DNA of 64,000 nucleotides, from positions 1,916,463 to 1,980,462 of the forward strand of contig NW_020170385.1 of assembly GCF_000524195.1 (NCBI RefSeq), written 5' to 3'. The notes under the pieces are model-generated. The model did not search any database and was not told the origin of the DNA. It saw nothing but the letters and a program-made list of their open reading frames with translations. The position numbers and the translations under genes are program-made. Source of the stretch: Echinococcus granulosus. Taxonomy: Eukaryota; Platyhelminthes; Cestoda; Cyclophyllidea; Taeniidae. Position 1 is the first letter of the stretch. The number at the start of each line of letters is the position of its first letter. Positions 1-11,800 of the stretch are shown here, one piece after another.

Positions 1-179
1 GCATATGACTCCTGCAAAGTCGAAATGTGTGGGTTGTTCTTGCCTACCTTTTTTAACGTAACCATTTTCCATACCATTCTGTTCACAAATTTATATATAT
101 TCACACATTCAATATATCTGATAAAAAGTTTTAAACACAATGAACTTCAAAAGTTTAGAGCATTGCGTCTGAAGCCCCT

Positions 180-191
180 CCCCCCCCCCCC
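180..191. repeat. Poly-C tract (12 C)
   Basis: An uninterrupted run of 12 cytosines lies in the partial intron upstream of the first NIPA exon. It is one of three C/G homopolymers of 12-14 nt in this window, all in introns. It has no known function and is a likely site of length variation or sequencing error. Confidence 0.9.
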
Positions 192-341
192 TCCTTCTTT
201 ATTTCCTAATCAGTGAGCAAATATGCGCACAGGGTTTTCAAAACTCACTTTCCGAGGTCGTACCTTGGTCGCTTCTACGCTGTTCTACCAGAAGTTGAAC
301 TACTCAACCACATACTATCACTATCACTTTCTTTTACGTAG

Positions 342-505
342 GATTCCTCACTTATGCAATAGCAGTTGCAGTCGCAGGTATCGTGTCAATTTTCGTGATC
401 GCCCCAAAGTTTGGGACTCGCAATCCTCTTGTCTTTGTCTTCATTAGTGGCAGTATTGGATCGCTCTCAGTTATGGCGTGCAAAGGAATCGGCTTGGGGT
501 TTAAG
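342..505 (+). CDS. NIPA exon a (first exon in window)
   Basis: This exon starts after the acceptor tacgtag and ends at the donor gtgag. The first codon takes one base from an upstream exon outside the window. It encodes two hydrophobic segments separated by the short polar stretch APKFGTRN, followed by CKGIG near the exon end, as in other NIPA proteins just before the central cytosolic loop. No in-frame stop is present. Confidence 0.85.
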
Positions 506-3500
506 GTGAGTTTATACTCCCTCTTATCTGCTTAAAAAATCCACATTTACGCATTTGCAAGTCGCTAACGCTTAGATGTGTGTGCTTACATGCGCAATCC
601 ATGCATATTTAACGAGTATCATATACTGGTGCCTTCCCGCGGGCATGAGAGCGAATGGCTGTGCCGTCACTTGAATGCTACTGAGAGAACTCTTAGTGAC
701 GCGCCCTCATCGCACAAACACGCGCCCACACGCGGATGATCACCGCGCTTGTGTGCAACCGAGCGCGGCGAAGGGCATGAACTCGAGTGTTAGGATCGTG
801 CACTATCTACACGACAACATTCCATCTTGCTCTCGCGCTACACGGACGTCTTAGTGATAAAGTTAATTCACCTCCTACCTTCATCCCATTTTTCATACCG
901 ATGATTCGTACACGGCCGGGTAATTAGTTCTCTATCTGACTTCCAGGTAACTTTACTTTCGTTCATTAATTTGAACTCGTCTTTGATGAAACAACTTGTT
1001 CTTTAAACTTTTTTTGCCAATTTCAAATTTCATCTTGTTAATTGGCAAAATTTAGTGCTCGTAAGCAATCACGTGCGATCTCTTTTCGCGTATTAATTTG
1101 ACTTTATGGAAGACTTTTTCTCTGCATTTTTAAAACTCAATATGATGTTTTCGTCTGCTTACGTGTTCTGTTAACCTTGAGTCTTAAAATTTGCCAATGT
1201 TTTGATTCCTCATATATTGCGTCGTCAGTTTTGGTCCCCTTTCTGGCAATGAGTTGGAGTTATTTGAAGGTTTGGTACTTTGAGCTCATGGTTTAATGTT
1301 ACTATGCTGATGCGTACTCCTATCGCCCGATTTTTTTTTCATTTTTGCCATTGTGCAACCTTTGCCACTAAAAAACGTATAATTCTCTGCATCGTCACCC
1401 TTCTTTTCAGGCAACACATTGCATCCCCTTCATCCCTTGCTAAATTAACTGCACTTTTTCCTACCGCAAGGCTTTCTTAAACTTTCCTCTTAGCTGCCAT
1501 CCGTCTTTGGTGGAGAAAAACGAACCAGGTTAATATTTCCTTATTATCTATACTTACTACACGGTGCAACTTTCCTCAGTACCTCGCTTATATTAAATTT
1601 TCCGTGAGATTTATGTGGGAATCATTTGTCGGATCGTCACTTTTGAAAGAAAACGCATCGTACCAAAACTCACTTGTGATCTGGCAGCAAACATTCGATT
1701 GTATCTTAAATGAGTGTTGTTATTTTCCGGTTAAACAGAGAAGTAGGATGTAGGATGTGTTTTGTGGTTAGAAAATACCTCTAATATTTGCTTTACTTGT
1801 TAAGTAATTTGCACCAGAGGACGTCCAGTAGCGTTGGTTTAAAACTCAAACGGTTTCTGGTGATTCTACTTGGCATACCACAATGTACCTTCTTTTATTG
1901 GCACATTTCACTGTTCGTCTTCTCGGGCCTAGCAAACATAAGGTCGATGACGATTTTGCAGCAAGAGTAGTGATGAAAGTGTCGAGATTCTGAGCTTTGT
2001 ATTCGACTGAGTTGACATCACAGCACCTGACTCTTGGTGTGCCCTCATTGAGATCCTCAATTCTATGATTCGGTCGTCAATGTCTGCTCATTTCTGTAAT
2101 AGCATTCTTACGCTCAGGTACGTACACGACGCTCACGCACACTCGTGAGATTGCAAAGTGGCTCTTACTAGGCCAAATAACGGACCTGTGCTATCCGTTG
2201 GGACGCAATACTATCATAATCATTCCCCCAAATCACAGCATTTCTTAGAAATTGCACACGCACGAACTAGGTCACTGCAGCTGTCTTTTAGAAACACTTA
2301 TCAAACTGATCACTGCTGACCAAAAGGGTACAAAGGGGAGTCTTAACATCACTATCTAGCCGTGTTCATAAATGTTATTTTGGATTTGCTATAACAACTT
2401 GTCTGTGAGTGTCCTAGTGCCATCAGTCTTACTAGATTGTAGACTGAGTATCGCGATTAGGGAACTTGGGCGCATCGCGACTTGGAGGTTGTTATGTCCT
2501 ATGAGGAAATTGCTTCTGAATATCCCGAATTTTGATCAACTATCGATGTCCATTTGAATTGGGTTGTTAATCGAACCCGAGTTTGAAAATATCCGTCAAT
2601 GTGTATTTTTATATTCCCCGAATTAGCCATTGACTCTAAGATGAAGCTAAAATTATGTTTTTTTGACTTCTTCCTCTGTTGCTTGATTCTCTTCTATGGC
2701 ATGATTATGAGGGCTATTAGTAAGCAGTTCTCAAATTCCAAAAAAGTATTTTAGAATTGTTATCTGCACAGTTTGAAACTTCTCTGAACCTTCTTTACTT
2801 AACAGTATGCATTTGATTAAGCAACTTAATATTTTAAGATACATTTTAGTTCCTAAGCCTAGCGGTGAAGTAACTGGGGTATCTTATGCGCTTGTTCTTC
2901 AGGAGGCTATCGAGTATGGCATTCTTGCCATCCTCCGGCAATGGATTTTCTGGTTCTTCCTGATCGGTCTGGTTTTTTGTCTAACTGTGCAGCTGAACTA
3001 CCTCAATCGGGCCCTCGACATTTTTAATACCAGCATTGTCACTCCTCTACTTTATGTCTTCTTCACGGCCTTCGTGCTGATCGCATCGACCATCCTCTTT
3101 AAGGAGGGCTCCTCGCTCTCCCCCACCGACTACATTGGCAACGCCGTCGGCCTGATTTGCATCGTCAGCGGAATCGTCCTTCTGACGCTCTTCAGAGTGA
3201 GTTGGTAGTCGCTAATTGATGCTAATTCCGGCGTCTGCTTGTTCATAAACCATCCTGTTGCCACTGTTTGGGTATTAATTTGGTTCCTGTGTCTTAGAAG
3301 AAAAGACGGTGGTTTTTACCTGCCGATAGTTTTTTTATACACATTAACTAGTCCAAGGCATCTCATCATTAATTATAGTGCTTCTTATAATTAGCCAGTT
3401 TTTCCCTGGATTTTGGAAGCTAATTTGTCTATGCTATATTAGAGATGAAGCATTTAGCTTTTGAACCCTCACATGAACTGCTTATTGGAAGTGGCACACG

Positions 3501-6348
3501 CAAAAACATTTTTCCTTTCCAAAGTGTTGCTTCGCGTGCAACTTACTTCAATATGGATGCATTTCATTGAAGGCCGTTTGATGGCGAAGGTACCAAAATA
3601 CTAACATTACATATATGCATGCATACATATATATACATCTACGTCCATTGATGTGGCTTGATTTTACTCATTTTTGGGCGCTAACATTGGCACATCGACG
3701 CAGTCAAACGGCTGCAAATAGTTAACAATGTAAATTAGGAGTGCTCACTTCATTTCCTTGTATTCATTCACTTGACACTTTTAGCTGAGGTCAGAGGCAA
3801 TACTCGCATTTTTACTGTTGTCATGCCTTTGCTTGGGCTAAGGTGTTGCCGCACTGTTTTGCCAGGTATTATCACAAGCGTTCTCCATACTGATCTTCAA
3901 ATTACTTGGTCGCAAAGTGGCGATAGTCGTACCGCTTGGTTTTGCGATTTCACGATTATCATAAAGCATAATCACTTCCACTTTAATTGTTTTTTAGGCA
4001 TTTGCTTCCTTCTTAGTAGGATTACATTCTTTATGGCTTATTTGGTAACAATTACATCTACTGGCAAGCCTTTCCCCTCTCGTGCTTGACGTTTTATCTA
4101 TGATCTTTGGTTTAAGTGGTTGAAGTATCTGAATCTCTATCGAGACCGCTGCACCACACTGTGTTTAGGCACTTCAGGTGTACTGTCATCATCTCCGCCG
4201 GTAATAGGAAGAGGCGTCTTGCAACTGCGATGTGGCAAACAAAGGAGTCGTGATTGGCAAAATCGAAGTGCCTTTATTCACGCACATTCATCTCGTCTAT
4301 AGTGTATTCAGCAGATATACTGCAGATGGGATGAGGTGTTAGTCAAGTCTAAGTGACCAAGACATTGCGTAAGCCTTGGGCTATCTGAATGCTTCAATGT
4401 GCCAATATGTGGGCCAGAAAATGTACGAGGCTAGTGAATTCGCGCATTTCCGTGTTCGTATGCATCAGTGCTCTGTGAACCGCATTACCTGCTGGTAATT
4501 AGCATTTTCAGATTTGTTCAAGTTTACTAATTGCAACACATTTTTCAAGCAGACGATTGGCAGCGATCGCTTATAGGCTGTTTAAGTGTTTCGAAAGAGA
4601 TGAAATCGTCTGTGGACTTTATTTGGTGTTGCATTTAACGCAATGCCATAAATGCTTATGCTGAAGATGCTTATGAATTTGTGAGGATCTCTAATTTCTC
4701 AATTGCACTCACTGAGCTATGTCCATGTAAATGTAAAAGCGTAACAATTTTAGTCATGATTCCATTTGATTTTCATTGGTATGATTTTGCATCTAAAAAC
4801 CCCCATGCTTTGTGAGGTAAATGCGCTTCTACGTCTCTAATGTGATTCTATAATTAGTTGAAGCCGAGATGACGCGTTGTTTTAAAAACACGTTGGGTAA
4901 TTTTTTTCTTGCCCGGGTGAGATTACACATAGCTTTGGATTATCTCGCCTAACCTAATGTTCTCATTCCTGTTTAAGCACCGTGCTCGAGATTTTTGGAA
5001 AAGCGCCACTTACAAAATCTTCGCATTGCTTAAAGGGTTGTTGGTGTGAGCTGCCATCTCTCCACCTGGTGTTTAATACAGACTCTCCTCACTCTCGCAT
5101 TTACGTCATTCGCTTGCATAATTTTATGAGCGCTCTGTGAGTGCGTGGGCTGAAGGCCTCATTTTCACAAACGCGCATGCGCTAAATTAGACGTTACTGC
5201 TGTATGTTGCCTCTTGAAAGGACCCTAAGGAACTCCACTTCTCTGCCGAGAATCTGCCATCTGGCTCTGCGACGACGAACACCACTACTTCCTCCTTGTG
5301 TTATTTTAGCCGACCACCATTCGGTCTCATCTTGGCTCCTTGAGGGATTTCGTTTTGCTTCCGGCGCCTAGGAATTACCGGTCGGATTTATAGCAGCTTG
5401 CGATTCATGTGTCTCGCGTTTCTGTGGTCCACCAATTCATGTGCTTTCCTGATACTTCGCCCTACTGAACAACATGACACTGCTATTCCTTATCGATACA
5501 CAATTATGCTGTTCAATCTGACGAATTAAGGCAAACATGCAATTATACTTCTGCCTTGTAATTCCTGTGTTTCGATGAGAATGGGGGTTATTGTCACTGA
5601 ACTCCTCAAACAGCACATTGTTGAGAGTGATGTTTTGGGGCTCATGGCTTGAGTAAAGCTGATTATAGTGAGCGAAAAAACCTCCTTTGAACCTCCCTAA
5701 ACTTAGTATTGAGTCACGAATCACGTCATTCACCATGCATTATCTGGAGTTTCCCAAATAGTATTATTCACTGAAGAGCTCTCAACACTGAAAATTGTAT
5801 GATATACCTAAGGGGCATGTGATAATACTTTTGAAGACACTGCCGTCGAGAGAAATGGTCAATATACAATGGTGGGCGCTTGACTTCTCGTAGGAATAAA
5901 GTTAACCCTACTAATAGGGTCTAGGTAATATTTGTATATTTACGTACCTTTGTAGGATATGAATGTGTCACTGGGCGATCTGGTGAAAGATTTTATGGGT
6001 CCGGTGCCCACACGCGTAGTGCACCTCAGCAGTGATCTATCCTTCAAGCATCGCTTTTCTCCAACATGGTGCAAGCGAAAGGGTCGCGGTCTCTCGGATG
6101 AGACGTACACACTGCTGTCGACGTCGAATGAGTGTAGCGGCAGCAACGAGAGCAGCCATAACTCCTCGCCCAACCACGACATGATAGAGTATCCAAAGCT
6201 GGAACACCACCACCAGGGCGTGCACCAGCGCACTGGCTCTGGCGCCTCCGCCTTTAACTTCGCCTCCGTTGCTGCCACCACCGAAAACTACTCCACTGTC
6301 AGCGAGGCGGCCAACATCAATCACTCCACCATCTGGACCTCCATGTGA
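342..6348 (+). CDS. NIPA-family magnesium transporter, C-terminal three exons (5' partial)
   Basis: Exons 342-505, 2903-3196 and 5956-6348 join in frame (phase 0 at both internal junctions) and end at TGA 6346-6348, giving about 282 residues. The middle exon carries LNYLNRALDIFNTSIVTP and the nearby ILFKE, a near-invariant block of NIPA/DUF803 proteins. These are multi-pass transporters of Mg2+ in plasma and endosomal membranes. The first exon has two hydrophobic segments, the second three, and the last is a hydrophilic cytosolic tail. Animal NIPA proteins are roughly 330-400 residues, so the N-terminal spans must lie upstream of the window. Donors are gtgag and gtgagt; acceptors are tacgtag, ttcttcag and ttgtag. 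The sequence does not show which NIPA paralogue this is, so no symbol is given. Family assignment is near certain; exon ends are well supported. Confidence 0.93.
506..2902 (+). other. NIPA intron
   Basis: A 2.4 kb intron with no recognised gene. A GC-rich patch at about 640-850 contains many CpG and CACACGCG-like strings that stand out from the AT-rich surroundings. No domain was seen in any of its short open frames. Confidence 0.7.
2903..3196 (+). CDS. NIPA exon b (core transporter spans)
   Basis: The exon is 294 nt and is phase 0 at both ends, so it could be skipped without a frameshift. It encodes three hydrophobic helices and the diagnostic NIPA block LNYLNRALDIFNTSIVTP. The acceptor is cttgttcttcag and the donor is gtgagt. 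Its GC content is clearly above that of the flanking introns, which supports selection on the protein. Confidence 0.93.
3197..5955 (+). other. NIPA intron
   Basis: A 2.8 kb intron with a short alternating purine/pyrimidine stretch (ATATGCATGCATACATAT type) at about 3609-3640. No coding signal is visible in it. Confidence 0.7.
5956..6348 (+). CDS. NIPA exon c (C-terminal cytosolic tail)
   Basis: The exon follows the acceptor ctttgtag and opens with DMNVSLGDL, which aligns with the conserved DVSFSLASL segment that starts the tail of vertebrate NIPA proteins. The remaining 120 or so residues are hydrophilic, rich in Ser, Asn and His, and have no recognised domain. The stop is TGA. No convincing AATAAA lies close downstream; AGTAAA at 6380 is a weak variant, and the first clear AATAAA is far away at 8915. 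Confidence 0.88.
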   Translation, partial: DMNVSLGDLVKDFMGPVPTRVVHLSSDLSFKHRFSPTWCKRKGRGLSDETYTLLSTSNECSGSNESSHNSSPNHDMIEYPKLEHHHQGVHQRTGSGASAFNFASVAATTENYSTVSEAANINHSTIWTSM

Positions 6349-8024
6349 ATGGCACACCTGTACTGCACTGTGCAACACAGTAAAGTTACACTCTCGTCCA
6401 AATGCAAGAATTATGTCTTTCCTTTCCCCTCCTCCCTTCTCACTCTTCTCGCTGCCATATTTATATCGCTGTGCCGCCCTACTCACTTCTGCAAATATGC
6501 TCTTGTTATTTTTTGTATTATTTCCTTTTTGCGAAATGCCTTTCCCCAGTCATTGCACTGGTGAAAACTACATTTTACAAATTTCTTGGGTTTTGGTGCG
6601 TCCTCTGGATGTATCGGTTATTTCGCAGAATTGGTCAACTGATGGTTTCCCAGTTAACTTCTCGATTTTTGTGAAAACATATACTTCTGTTTCAACACGC
6701 GCTACTACTATTACGTTCCACTCCTTTTGGATATTATAGTGCGTAAATTAACTACTTCCTTAAACTGGAAAAAAGTGGGCCTTAGTCACAATCCTTAGAA
6801 TGCCAATACAGCCCATACATGGTTGACGTTTAATCTCTCAAACTACTCAGTACTAAACCTATAGACGTGGTTACGGCTTGCTCCCGAAGCCCCTTGTGGT
6901 GAATTCAAGCAGTTATGTCCTTTTCATCCTTTTGTCTTTACCTTTTCGATTGAAGGTGTACTGTTTCATGTACCCACCGAGTTCCATCAGCACATTGTTC
7001 CTATCCCGAATCAATCCTTGAGGGACTAGTCAAGATATGTGTTACTGGTATTGATTGGCTCATTAGCAATTTCCCAGATTGTTCCCGATGACAATTTTGG
7101 CTTGACCGGATTATTCTTCCTCCATCAACAACTAGATTGACAAAGAATATAGTCTGGCTGGTCTCAAGCCTAAGGACAGCTTGAAGTTCTACCATACTTG
7201 AAGTAACTTCAATCTATGTCTGCTAGTTTTTTATCGGTCACATTTTTCTTTCCCCCGTCAGCAACTGAGCCATTGCCTCCCTACTGAAGGCTGCTATAAG
7301 GAATGTCAGATAAGTAGTTTATCATGCAGACCAATTGTGATGACAGCATCAACATGAATACACATTCACACGCATTTTCAAGCAAGACAACCAATCTGAC
7401 TTGTTCCATACCAATGGCTGGCCACATTTGGTAGTACTGGATAAAGAGTAGTAACGCTGAGACGCAGTAGATCCCATATCTGACCATCCATATCTACACA
7501 TAGACTAGTGTTTTACCAAGCCATGGGTCCAAGAAATTGAATGCCAATTTCTTTGGTAGCTTTGCTATTCTCTTTTATAATGCAACTTCACCGAGGATGC
7601 AGCACTTGTGGTGTAGATATTCAGCATGCCAATCTCAAGGGAGTAAGTGCGCGCGATACTTCAGTGGCAGCAACAGACACAAGGTCCCTCTGCAAAAGTC
7701 ACCGTCTCGGACGACACTGCAGTGATTCGTTCGTGGACACGCTGATCAAGAATGTCTCAAAATTCACATTTGATTTGATTCCTGTTTGAAATTTTTTTCT
7801 TTAAATGCAATAATATTTTCTCAGTTGACTTTGCCGACAAAGATGACTTGTGCAAAGTGTAACAGACCACGAACGATGCGTCAATTCGATTCTGCTTCTT
7901 TAGCATAAGGTACCACTACCCAAATCTTGGAAATACAGCACAGATGATGGGTCATGTACACAGATGAGGTTTTGAAGAAATATGACCTATTCAAGCTCTG
8001 AGGAATGCCTGGATGCCATTTTAA

Positions 8025-8339
8025 GTGTTTTGTTTTATGTGTGGCAAGAATAACAACTTAATAGCTAGAATTCTGAGCAAGATTGAACTGGGGTTAGAGG
8101 CCATCCTAGGAGCCATACCAGAAGAATTCCAGCCCTTGATTGATTTGAAGTATGACATATGATACACGTTGTGTATAAAACTTCTGAAAAAACTCCACAG
8201 GAACTATTTTCATATCACCAAACCAAGCAGAAACTACCCTTGGCATGCCGGATTGGCACTCCTCAATTTTCGCCATTTCAGAAGACATCGTTGTGTCATG
8301 TGTTTCCAATTTGGCCACAAAGAAGAACACTGCCGCTGA
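8025..8339 (+). pseudogene. Decayed gag-like fragment with CCHC zinc knuckle
   Basis: One reading frame from 8025 to the stop at 8337-8339 is interrupted by a single TGA at 8160-8162. Near its end it encodes CVMCFQFGHKEEHC (8292-8333), an exact match to the C-x2-C-x4-H-x4-C zinc-knuckle spacing with the usual Gly before His. Upstream is an acidic helix-like stretch (LEAILGAIPEEFQPLIDLKY) followed by a basic segment. Helical Gag sequence followed by a basic region and one knuckle is the usual order in retrotransposon Gag proteins. A relic of a host CCHC protein is the alternative. No intact protease or reverse transcriptase was found nearby. The in-frame stop argues against a functional gene. 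Confidence 0.42.
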
Positions 8340-8699
8340 TAAAAGCAGCTAAGTACAGCTAACCGACACGTACCGGATCTCTAGACCTGGAAGAGTTTAA
8401 AGTCAAGTGCTGTCACGGTGGAGCAATAACAGTTTTCAAGGTAGAAGTGGAACGGCCTTAGGAAACTGTAATCGAGTTAGTTAACTATTCTGCGTGGATT
8501 ACACTACCCGTCTTCGTCAAAAGGCGCATGGATCAATGCGTCTGTACGCTAACGTTACCGTAGAAACGCAAAAGTAACCTCTTCTGGTGTTGGGAGATCT
8601 TTTGCGAGGCTTAGCAGGGGTGTATGTGTCATCAAATATGACCTGCCGCCGTTTACTTACAGGTGACCTCACCGAAGGTGTCAAACATCTGTATGCAAG

Positions 8700-8811
8700 C
8701 CAATGGTATGGCAAACTTTTGAATTTGAGGAGCAGAGTGCCATTTTTTCTGTCACAGTCAAGCCTTATCGAGAATGCAACACTAGCGACGATATAGAACC
8801 CATGTACAAGG
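8700..8811 (+). other. Open segment of unknown origin, possibly coding
   Basis: A frame that reads smoothly (FEFEEQSAIFSVTVKPYREC followed by NTSDDIEPMYK) runs into a gtatat donor-like site and has a weak acceptor-like tatgcaag before it. Its composition is more protein-like than its neighbours. It lies about 360 nt downstream of the decayed knuckle frame and could be part of the same eroded element. No family was recognised, and chance cannot be excluded. Confidence 0.15.
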
Positions 8812-11800
8812 TATATAAATTGATGTACCCTTCAGCACTAATCCCTTTCATTTATATCATAATTTATGCACTTCTAAATTTTAGCACAAACCTTTGATTA
8901 CCTTCGTAGCTTATAATAAATTGGTTTTTTTAAGGCAATGGAAAGTTTTTCAACTTTATTTGGCATGTTCAGGAAGTCTCTGTAGCAATTCTGACACCAC
9001 TTGTGATTGTTGTAGTTGGGAGGCGAAGGAGAGGGAGAAGGAGGAGGGAAGCGCTCCTAGTCGGCGTTAGCTCGTACCGCACACGACAAGCACGCACTCT
9101 GAATACGAGCGTTCATGCAGGCAAGTGCATGATTTTGTGCAAATCTGCGCACAAACAGGGAAGAGGGAAAGAGGGAGAAATGACGGTGGCTCATGCGCGG
9201 TGGAAAGAACAGCACCCTCGAAGTGGATGTGTTAAAAAGTCTGACAATGTCAAAGATTGTGCTGCTCGGTTAGCAGATATTTGCACTGTCAGGAAAGAGT
9301 GGTCGGCCTTTTGGTGCAGGCTACACAAATCCCATTTAATGCAGCTCCGACTATTGCTACTGACTGCTACAGCAGCAACTGAAGGGGAGGAAATGGCAAG
9401 GGGAATGCAGTCAGGATGAAGGAGAATTGCACACTTTCCAATACGGTTGTATCACATGAGCTTGTGTGTGTACTTGTTAGGAGTATTTGCAGATAGCAAA
9501 TTCATGCAGAAAAACCAGTTCAGATTACGTAACCACGGAAAAAGCGTGACAGACCAGTAAACAGGAATGATGATGGCAGCGATGGTGGTAGTGCAAATAC
9601 GTCAGCAAACCTTTAACAGCGCCAGTTCACTTCCTAATGAGATTGGGTTTTTTTATCTATACAGTCTGCTTTACTGCTTCAACCAGCATGGCCATCAGAG
9701 TAGCCATCGCGACCGAAGAGATGAGCGCGTCGCCCACTGAGGGCGAATCAGTCCCAGGCAGTGGCCATTGCGATTAGACCTGCCACTGTGGAACAATGCT
9801 CCATTGTAAAGTATGCATAACTTAGTTTCACTTATTAATTGCACTTAATATATTATCACATTGTAGAACAGCAAAAACACTAGAAAGAAAGTGACAGCAT
9901 TATATTTAGTATATTAATGAGCACAAACCTAAATCACTACTTTGTTCATAATGCAATCTTACACCACCGTTGCTTCAATGGAATGCAAAAGCACTTTCAC
10001 TTTACAAAATTGCTAACTGACATTAAAATACGTACAAAAGTGGTTTTGCGCAGTCTGCTGAGAGTTGGTATGAGGAACAGACGACTAATTTTATGCATTG
10101 ATTGTACTTAAACGCCAACTTGACTGTGACCAGTATTGAGAAAGATTGCAATACAAGATCACTTACAGTAGTGCGGAATTGTATTATTTCCTGACAATGT
10201 TAGTCGGGTCTCAAAATCATTTGCATGTGGTTTGCCAGCCCACATGAATTTATACCAGGTGAAAGGTGGAGATTATGCTACGGAATTTTGTAAAAACTAA
10301 GCCTAAGAATATTTCACTGTCTAATTAGACTGGTGAGAATCTTAGGGATACAGAGACACTTTGGTTAATTTAACTCAGAATAAACTAAAGCAAAATTGCA
10401 TTTCTTTAAAGGAATATGTGGCCTTTCGGAAGCGGCAGTTATCCAAAATAAATTACTTTCCCTAGAAATTGTGGCATTTTAAATCCTAAAGGTCACCTTA
10501 TTAAGAAAAGAACCCAGCCTCCATCATCGCTTACACCACTTTGGTGCACCAAAAACCACCTAACAAATAAGCGAATCCGTCATGATTTAATCCAGACGGG
10601 TAGGGCATCCCGCTACTTCCATAGAAGTTTACTTCTTTTGCAGGAGACTAAGCTTGTAGTTGAAAAGGTAAGGCGGAGGTGAGAACAGTCTCGAAAATGT
10701 GTGCAGAATAATGGGAAAGCCGGTTTTTCATCTGATTGGTCGTTAACTGCCGATCTTCGGCGTGAATTGGCTTTGTTCACTCAAACCGGTTTAATATTGA
10801 AATTAGCGTATAAACGAAACCTATTAATGCTTCTTTTAAGTAAAGACGGTCGAAATGTAGAGGAATTAACTGTGCTGGTATACCCTAAGTTATAACTACC
10901 ACTTGCACCTACTTTGATATCTGAAATAGAACCAGTCAGTGCAACTACTTCGTAGGTAGATCGAAATTCCAACTTATAACATATTTAAAAGTTCAGTAAG
11001 GGAAGCTGGGGCATTAAAGAAGTTTTCTTGCATTTGGGTTTATCATTCCTGATTGTAATTGGAATTGGTCCCTTGGAAGATTATAATTCCTAAAGCACAA
11101 TGCAAATAATGGAACCATTGGCAAAAGTAAGCGTATTTTCTTCATTGATTGCAAGTTGCTTTACCCATCACACTTTCATGACACTGGGGGCCCTCTATCG
11201 TATATGTGGTGGCACTCCGTTTTTACCACTGTCGTCTGTTTTCTACGTGAAGGTGCTTCCCTAGCATAACGATTTGGCGCCTAATCAATTAATGGCAATC
11301 TACTCGGGAGTTATATTGGAAACACCGAAATAAGAGGTGAAATGCAAGGAAGTCTCCTTAAATTCTTGCGATTGAAGATTCGTGACACGTATTTATGTAT
11401 GTGTTTTTGAAAAGAGCTAACTTATCAATCACTGTTGTACATGTGGATTACAAATAATATAATTAATTCATACCAACTTCTACCTTGATATACTCCTTCG
11501 GAATTTTCCGGCATGCAAAGAAAGGATATTTGAAAATCCACTGTTTCTAAAGGAGCCTACAGTGTTTTGCGCAAGGATTTGTCTTTCTCTGATTATCCTT
11601 AACGTTTGAAGAACTAGATGTGTACAAGGGGATATCAGGTATTTCCCAAGTAAACCCTTTTCAACTAGAGCATTCACGATTGCATGGTTAAGACACAAGT
11701 GAATCAACGCCCCTCCTTACGCAAGTGATAACTGTGCTGAAATGCCGCCTATTCTTTAATCCCACTAATAAATGTAGTTATCTACCAGGCACCTAATTCC

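Noticed and set aside
6037..6486. Minus-strand 149-codon frame over the last NIPA exon
   Set aside because: It is a shadow of the coding exon on the opposite strand.
9003..9419. 138-codon frame in a purine-rich patch
   Set aside because: Non-ATG start, strongly biased Arg/Gly composition driven by GGAGG repeats, and no domain.
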